Source: an uncultured Clostridia bacterium
Lineage (GTDB): Bacteria; Bacillota; Clostridia; Lachnospirales; Anaerotignaceae
Length of the DNA: 9,672 nt
Direction of reading: 5' to 3'
NCBI GenBank assembly: GCA_947036475.1
Contig: CAMQRG010000066.1
Coordinates: 1-9,672, forward strand
How positions within the stretch are numbered: position 1 is the first letter of the stretch; every line of letters begins with the position of its first letter. The position numbers and the translations under genes were made by a program. Of the stretch, positions 6,021 to 9,672 are shown in pieces. Below the pieces are notes generated by a model that worked only from the letters and a program-made list of their open reading frames with translations, did no database searches and was not told where the DNA came from.

Positions 6021-6034
6021 GAGGCAGAGCCTCC
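6020..6034 (+). repeat. Small hairpin at the end of the T frame
   Basis: GGAGGC and GCCTCC pair perfectly around AGA, beginning at the last base of the TAG that ends the frameshift extension. It is followed by AGAATTTTTGG, which is weakly terminator-like, and then by the ribosome site of the next gene. A degenerate relative precedes the hub gene near 4482-4496, and both lie ahead of a TTG-started gene. Confidence 0.45.
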
Positions 6035-6057
6035 AGAATTTTTGGGGGAGGTGTGGA

Positions 6058-6774
6058 TTGAAAGAGAAAGGATTGCTGAAAAAATTGGCGGATTTCTGGC
6101 GGAAAGCAGGACCGGAACTGGACGGCGGGGCGCGTTGGCTCCGGCGGACTGCCGGTAGCGCGAAAAAAATGCGGGAAGATGCGGCGGGGCGCGGATTCCC
6201 ATACAGGGAAAGGGCGGGGGAGGAAACATTTCTGCTGGGGCGGACGTTTGCCGGAGAGCCGGAGGGAACCCGGCAGGCGGGGCGAAGGATTCCATTTGCG
6301 GAAGGTTTCCGAAAGCAGGGACTTTTTACGGCAAAAAAAACGCCGCAACAGGCGGAACAACGGAACAGCCAAACGATTTTTTTCGCAGAGGAAAACAACG
6401 CACCGCAGAAAACAAAACAGCAGAAAAAAAGCCTGTTTTGGGCGGGGCGGAAGGACGCTGCGACGGAACTGTCGGGAATGGCGCAGACGTTTTTCTGGAC
6501 AGAGCCGGAAGAAAATGAAAAGAAAAGAAAGACTTTGCCGCTTGCAGGAGGTGCGGCTCGAAAATGGAGGCGCGCAGAGGAAAATATGGACAGAAGCGCG
6601 GGACAGGCGGCTCGAGAGTGGGGGAAGGAAAGTATTTTCTGGAAAAAAGAGGAGCCTGCGGCAGAACGAAAGCAGAAAGCAGAGGCTCTGCCGGACATTG
6701 ACCGGCTGATGCGGGAGATGACAAAGCGGCTTTGGGAGGAACGAGAAGGCTGCGGCAGGCGGCTGGGCGGATAA
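6058..6774 (+). CDS. Unrecognised 238-aa charged protein in the tape-measure position
   Basis: I do not recognise this protein. It starts at TTG 6058 behind GGGGGAGG and ends where the ribosome site of the DUF2577 gene begins. It is very rich in Lys, Arg, Glu, Gln and Ala, with no signal peptide and no clear membrane segment. A hydrophobic-aromatic motif recurs: TFLL (57-60), GLF (88-90), TIFF (106-109), SLFW (125-128), TFFW (144-147), SIFW (192-195), with the middle copies about 19 residues apart. The ends look helical: 'KGLLKKLADFWRKAG' near the N-terminus, 'DIDRLMREMTKRLWEERE' (213-230) near the C-terminus. The latter resembles the amphipathic end of tape-measure proteins. It follows the frameshifting chaperone, as tape measures usually do, but typical ones exceed 500 aa. 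It may be a very short ruler, a cap or baseplate adaptor, or a cargo or regulator. Confidence 0.6.
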   Translation: MKEKGLLKKLADFWRKAGPELDGGARWLRRTAGSAKKMREDAAGRGFPYRERAGEETFLLGRTFAGEPEGTRQAGRRIPFAEGFRKQGLFTAKKTPQQAEQRNSQTIFFAEENNAPQKTKQQKKSLFWAGRKDAATELSGMAQTFFWTEPEENEKKRKTLPLAGGAARKWRRAEENMDRSAGQAAREWGKESIFWKKEEPAAERKQKAEALPDIDRLMREMTKRLWEEREGCGRRLGG

Positions 6775-6783
6775 GGAGGAACA

Positions 6784-7125
6784 ATGCTGGACATTATAAA
6801 ACAACTGGCGGCTGACGCTGTGGATTTGGGGCGGGCGGCGGATTTCTGTATGGGGACTGTGGTTTCCGGCGCGCCGCTGTGCATACGACTGGAAGAAGGA
6901 CTGGAACTGACAGAGCCTTTCCTGGTTTTAGCCGAGCCGGTGACAAACTGGCAGGAAGCAGGGACGGTCTGGCTTTGGCGGGACGAGGAGGAACGCAGGT
7001 TATATCAGTACCAGCTATACCACAACAGGGGGCTTGCGACGGGCGATCGCGTTGCAATGATACGTGCGGCAGGCGGGCAGCAGTACCTTGTGCTTTGCAG
7101 AGCGGAAAAAGGAGGAGGGGCATGA
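6784..7125 (+). CDS. xkdR: DUF2577 baseplate/tail protein
   Basis: This 113-aa protein fits the DUF2577 (XkdR) family. It has an N-terminal helix 'MLDIIKQLAADAVDLGRAAD', a strand region 'FCMGTVVSGAPLCIRLEEGLELTEPFLVL' (about 21-49) and the closing 'GDRVAMIRAAGGQQYLVLCR' (about 88-107), where the family has 'GDkV.llR..gGQ.ylVLdr'. It is a small beta-rich protein encoded between hub and gp25-like genes and probably belongs to the central baseplate or spike assembly; its exact role is not settled to my knowledge. AAGGAGGA precedes the ATG, and its TGA overlaps the next ATG by 4 bases (ATGA). Confidence 0.88.
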   Translation: MLDIIKQLAADAVDLGRAADFCMGTVVSGAPLCIRLEEGLELTEPFLVLAEPVTNWQEAGTVWLWRDEEERRLYQYQLYHNRGLATGDRVAMIRAAGGQQYLVLCRAEKGGGA

Positions 7126-7526
7126 CGCCGAAACAGGACACAGATGTAAATATGGGCAGAATTGCCAAAAAAAAGCTGCCAAGCCTGACGTGGAAGATTG
7201 ACAGGGAAGAAGGACAGGTGCGCGGTACGCTGGACGAGGCGGAGGCGATGCAGCAGGCTGTGGAAAAAATATTGCAGACGGAACGATACCGCTTTGTCAT
7301 TTATGACTGGAATTACGGCATGGAACTTGACGACCTTATCGGGAAGAATGCAAGTTTTGTGATACCGGAACTGAAGCGGCGGATAGAGGACGCACTGCTG
7401 GCAGATGACAGGGTGACGGCGGTGACGGATTTCCGCTTTTCGCAGGAGGGGAACAGCGTGGCGGCTGATTTTCTGGTACATACGATATTCGGTGAGCTGC
7501 GCGCGGAAAGGACGGTAGACATATGA
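7122..7526 (+). CDS. xkdS: DUF2634, gp25-like baseplate wedge protein
   Basis: This 134-aa protein matches XkdS (DUF2634), which is related to phage T4 gp25. After an N-terminal linker it shows 'PSLTWKIDREEGQVRGTLDEAEAMQQAVEKILQTERYRFVIYDWNYG' and 'ELDDLIGK', then 'VIPELKRRIEDALLADDRVTAVTDFRF', the helix and strand order of the family. In related baseplates gp25 anchors the first sheath ring to the wedges. The ATG at 7122 sits in an ATGA overlap with the preceding stop, behind GGAGGAGGGG, so I choose it over longer in-frame openings that lack any ribosome site. Confidence 0.9.
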   Translation: MTPKQDTDVNMGRIAKKKLPSLTWKIDREEGQVRGTLDEAEAMQQAVEKILQTERYRFVIYDWNYGMELDDLIGKNASFVIPELKRRIEDALLADDRVTAVTDFRFSQEGNSVAADFLVHTIFGELRAERTVDI

Positions 7527-8596
7527 GCGGGAAAAGCTATGAGGAACTGATGGAGCGGAAACTGGACAAAATCAGCGACCGGCGTGACAGGCGGCAGGGC
7601 AGCATTATTTTTGATGCGATGGGACCGAACGCGGCAGAGACAGCGACGTTTTATGCAGATCTGGACATGCTGGAGGACAGGACGTTTGCCGATACGGCAC
7701 AGGACGATGACCTGACAAGGCGCTGCGCGGAGCGCGGCGTACAGAGGAAGGGTGCGGTAAAGGCGACGTTTTACGGCAGGTTTTTGGACGGGGACGGAAA
7801 GGAATACCCGATTGCACCGGGGACGCGGTTTTTCCTCGAAAAATATTATTACAGGGTACTGTTTCGGGGAGAGGACGGGCGGTATGTGCTGGAATGCGAA
7901 ACGGCAGGAGCGTGCGGGAACGAATACCTGAGCAACCTGCTGCCGCTGGAGCATATGGACGGACTGGCGGAGGCTGTGCTGGAAGAACTGCGGACGGACG
8001 GCGAGGACGAGGAAGGCGACGAGGAACTCAGGAAACGCTATTTTGCCAGCTTTGACGCGGACGCTTTTGGCGGCAACATTCCGGATTACAGGAGGAAGGC
8101 GGGGGCGCTGGAAAATGTCGGCGGGGTGAAGGTTTATCCGGTCTGGCAGGGCGGCGGCAGCGTGCGGCTGGTTATCATAGACCAGGGGTGGAAAAAGCCG
8201 ACGGCTGTGGAAGTGGAAAAATTACAGGCTTTGATTGACCCTGAAACACGCGGAGAAGGTTACGGCATTGCGCCGATTGGGCATAAGGTAACGGTTGCAG
8301 GCGTGCAGGAGAGAGTCTGTAACATCTCGATGCGGCTTTCTCTGGCGGAGGGCTGCGACAGGGAGGCTGTTCTTTTGGAAATCCGGCGGCTGTATGAAGA
8401 TTACATGGAGGGACTGCGGAAGGAATGGGCGGACAGCGAGGCTCTGACGGTGCGCATCAGCCATCTGGAGGCGCGCGCATTGGAGGCGGACGGCGTGCTG
8501 GACGTACAGGACTGCGAAATCAACGGCACGCATGGAAATATTGCACTCGGGGAGGAAGAAATTCCGATGCTGGGAGGAATCGAGGTGCTGGAATGA
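7523..8596 (+). CDS. xkdT: Baseplate J-like wedge protein
   Basis: This 357-aa protein is a baseplate J family member (XkdT, T4 gp6-like), of normal length. The N-terminus carries 'SYEELMERKLDKISDRRDRRQGSIIFDAMGPNAAETATFYADLDML', then 'TFADTAQDDDLTRRCAERGVQRKGAVKATFYGRF' and 'PIAPGTRFFLEKYYYRVLF', all classic for the family. 'EELRKRYFASFDADAFGGNIPDYRRKAGALENVGGVKVYPVWQGGGSVRLVIID' follows, the signature region leading into the C-terminal domain. It forms the wedge ring that holds the baseplate together and transmits the contraction trigger. It overlaps both neighbours by ATGA, implying coupled translation with stoichiometric baseplate partners. Confidence 0.94.
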   Translation: MSGKSYEELMERKLDKISDRRDRRQGSIIFDAMGPNAAETATFYADLDMLEDRTFADTAQDDDLTRRCAERGVQRKGAVKATFYGRFLDGDGKEYPIAPGTRFFLEKYYYRVLFRGEDGRYVLECETAGACGNEYLSNLLPLEHMDGLAEAVLEELRTDGEDEEGDEELRKRYFASFDADAFGGNIPDYRRKAGALENVGGVKVYPVWQGGGSVRLVIIDQGWKKPTAVEVEKLQALIDPETRGEGYGIAPIGHKVTVAGVQERVCNISMRLSLAEGCDREAVLLEIRRLYEDYMEGLRKEWADSEALTVRISHLEARALEADGVLDVQDCEINGTHGNIALGEEEIPMLGGIEVLE

Positions 8597-9150
8597 GTGC
8601 GGAGAGATATTTGAAGTATCTGCCGGACAGCATGGCGGAATTGAAGGAATTTCAGACGCTGGGCGCGGTGGAAGGGGAAATTCTGGAGGAAGAAGCGGCG
8701 GCAAAAGAGGAGATGATACGGAATCAGTGGATTGTGACGGCGGACAGGAAAGGGCTGCTGCGCTTTGCCGCAATGATGGGGCTGGAAAGCCGCGGAAAGG
8801 AAACGGAGGAACTGCGGGCGGAAGTGCTTTACCGCTGGAATTTCCACAGCCCATATCCGTTTTTCACACTGCTGGACTGGCTGGACGGCTTCTGTGGAGC
8901 AGACGGGTATACTGCGGAGGTAATCAGGGAGGAATACCGGCTGGTGGTTTTGCTCGAACTGCATAATAAGGAAAAAAAGGAGTTTTTGGAAAAGTACCTG
9001 CGAAGGGTGATACCTGCGAATATCACGCTGGAAATCCCGCTGAACCGGAATACACACGGAAAACTGAAGCCGTTTACGCATGGACAGATGAAGGCGTGGG
9101 GCTGGAAGTATGGCGGGGTATCGTATGAGGATTTGAGGGGGCTGATGTGA
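8593..9150 (+). CDS. xkdU: DUF2313 tail/baseplate protein
   Basis: This 185-aa protein matches the YmfQ/DUF2313 family (XkdU, Mu gp48-like). It opens 'SAERYLKYLPDSMAELKEFQTLGAVEGEIL', has 'RNQWIVTADRKGLLRFAAMMGL', then 'RWNFHSPYPFFTLLDWLDGFCGADG', and ends with 'NRNTHGKLKPFTHGQMKAW' plus a short tail, a pattern common in this family. It is the wedge-side protein to which fibres or an outer baseplate layer attach. The start is the ATG in an ATGA overlap with the preceding stop. It is the last gene of the operon in this window: no fibre, fibre chaperone, holin or lysin follows, which is unusual because xkdV-like fibre genes normally come next. Confidence 0.9.
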   Translation: MSAERYLKYLPDSMAELKEFQTLGAVEGEILEEEAAAKEEMIRNQWIVTADRKGLLRFAAMMGLESRGKETEELRAEVLYRWNFHSPYPFFTLLDWLDGFCGADGYTAEVIREEYRLVVLLELHNKEKKEFLEKYLRRVIPANITLEIPLNRNTHGKLKPFTHGQMKAWGWKYGGVSYEDLRGLM

Positions 9151-9197
9151 GAAAGGGCCGCTTGCGATTTGAAAAGCCGTTTTTACAACCGGAAGAG

Positions 9198-9369
9198 AGG
9201 CGGCTTGACTTAAGAAAACAAATTTTTCTTTTGGCCTGGTTTCTTAAGTCAAACGCTGACGGCTGCTGCCTGAGAAAATTTCTTCTGAAATTTTAGCCGC
9301 TCTGAAAAATCCTGATTTTTCAGACGCTTCAAAAATGAAATTTTCTTATGGCAACGCCCATATGGGCGT
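9198..9369 (+). repeat. Structured flanking repeat, right copy
   Basis: This is the second copy of the repeat at 247-418, same orientation, beginning about 48 bases after the last tail gene. Stems seen: TTGACTTAAGAAA (9205-9217) with TTTCTTAAGTCAA (9240-9252); AGAAAATTTC (9273-9282) with GAAATTTTCT (9337-9346), extended by GCTGCC/GGCAAC with one mismatch; an inner hairpin CTGAAAAATC/GATTTTTCAG (9302-9323), perfect here; and the 18-base palindrome AACGCCCATATGGGCGTT (9353-9370). The first stem could end transcription of the operon, although it has no clean U-tract. Stems are kept while loops differ between copies. Confidence 0.8.
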
Positions 9370-9393
9370 TATTCTTATCGAAGTTATCAGGCT

Positions 9394-9657
9394 TCAGAAA
9401 ACCCGGAGAGTTTCCTCCCCGTTTATGGCGATATGACGAGCGTTGTTCTGCGGAAAAACCAACTCTATCCAGGATCTGTTTTCAGATAGTCCCTGCCAAG
9501 GCGAAATAAATCTTTCTTATGATTATCCGGATTTGCTATCCTCTATATCGTTGGTCATTTTCTGAAACGCCGGGCGGTCAGAGCTGACTTCCGAGAATCC
9601 GTTGTTACTATAAAACCGTGTGCTGCCTAATTGCTTTTCCTGCACATATTTTTCCAG
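9394..9657 (-). pseudogene. Degenerate serine recombinase fragment
   Basis: Read on the - strand, the fragment gives 'LEKYVQEKQLGSTRFYSNNG' followed by 'FSEVSSDRPAFQKMTNDIED', then after stops and a shift 'KKDLFRLGRDYLKT', and in a third frame 'IELVFPQNNARHIAIN'. These match, in order, blocks of the catalytic domain of large serine recombinases (consensus 'FY.DDG.SGt.fdRPaFq.m..DIe', 'KD.SRLGRdYL', 'vFPe.nvRfIAIND'). At least two frameshifts and internal stops break the gene. The catalytic-serine end would lie beyond the contig edge and the C-terminal half is missing, so it is a dead remnant of a mobile element. Such enzymes move conjugative and mobilisable elements in Clostridia. Confidence 0.8.
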
Positions 9658-9672
9658 CTGTCTCTTATACAC
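9658..9672. other. Nextera/Tn5 mosaic-end adapter remnant at contig end
   Basis: The final 15 bases, CTGTCTCTTATACAC, equal the first 15 bases of the 19-base Tn5 mosaic end used in tagmentation libraries (reverse complement orientation). At the very end of the sequence this is almost certainly untrimmed adapter rather than genomic DNA, so the window ends at a contig end. Confidence 0.9.

Noticed and set aside
6179..6709. A 176-codon + frame overlapping the unknown 238-aa gene
   Set aside because: Its product is an Arg-rich low-complexity sequence with no ribosome site. The frame from 6058 has a ribosome site, a helix-like C-terminus and a stop next to the following gene's ribosome site.
5781..6884. 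Long open frames on the - strand (367 and 335 codons) opposite the unknown gene
   Set aside because: The + strand here is extremely purine-rich, so the - strand lacks purine-containing stop codons by composition. The products are Ser/Pro/Arg/Phe-rich without domain patterns, and they run across three recognisable + genes.
1..9672. CRISPR arrays, tRNA or rRNA genes
   Set aside because: No regularly spaced direct repeats and no cloverleaf-like or rRNA-like sequence were seen on either strand.

Overview
The window carries a compact, co-directional operon for a contractile phage-tail machine of the PBSX/Xkd (Myoviridae-like) type. Its source is probably a Clostridia bacterium. The reasons are moderately GC-rich, purine-rich coding strands, strong AGGAGG-type ribosome binding sites, TTG starts, PBSX-family gene content, short intergenic hairpin repeats, and a decayed clostridial-style serine recombinase at the right edge. 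Genus cannot be read from the sequence.

Layout: 1-452 is non-coding and repeat-rich. It holds a disrupted short interspersed repeat and, at 247-418, the first copy of a structured repeat. From 453 to 9150 all genes are on the + strand: tail-terminator-like protein, a 60-aa small protein, sheath (XkdK), tube (XkdM), a 453-bp MITE-like palindromic insertion, tail assembly chaperone 1 (XkdN-like), LysM protein (XkdP), hub (XkdQ), tail assembly chaperone 2 (XkdN-like) with a -1 frameshift extension, an unrecognised 238-aa charged protein, DUF2577 (XkdR), DUF2634/gp25-like (XkdS), baseplate J (XkdT) and DUF2313 (XkdU). After 9150 comes a second copy of the structured repeat (9198-9369), a degenerate serine recombinase on the - strand, and 15 bases matching the Nextera/Tn5 mosaic-end adapter, which mark an artefactual contig end.

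How the parts work together: the sheath wraps the tube; the terminator would cap the tail; the LysM protein, hub, XkdR, XkdS, XkdT and XkdU build the baseplate and connect it to tube and sheath; the two chaperones would act in assembly. The most unusual points are: (1) no conventional long tape-measure protein is present, and its usual slot between chaperone and LysM protein is empty; (2) a second chaperone after the hub gene ends on a perfect A AAA AAC slippery heptamer with a well-spaced downstream stem, giving a G/GT-like fusion; (3) the gene after that fusion, where a tape measure would be expected, encodes only a 238-aa hydrophilic protein with recurring S/T-[IL]F-[WF] motifs; (4) the module is bracketed by two direct copies of a ~172-bp structured repeat. 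No capsid, fibre, holin, endolysin or integrase gene lies in the window. It could be a capsid-less tail-like particle, a reduced contractile injection device, or the tail part of a larger prophage whose remainder is outside the window.
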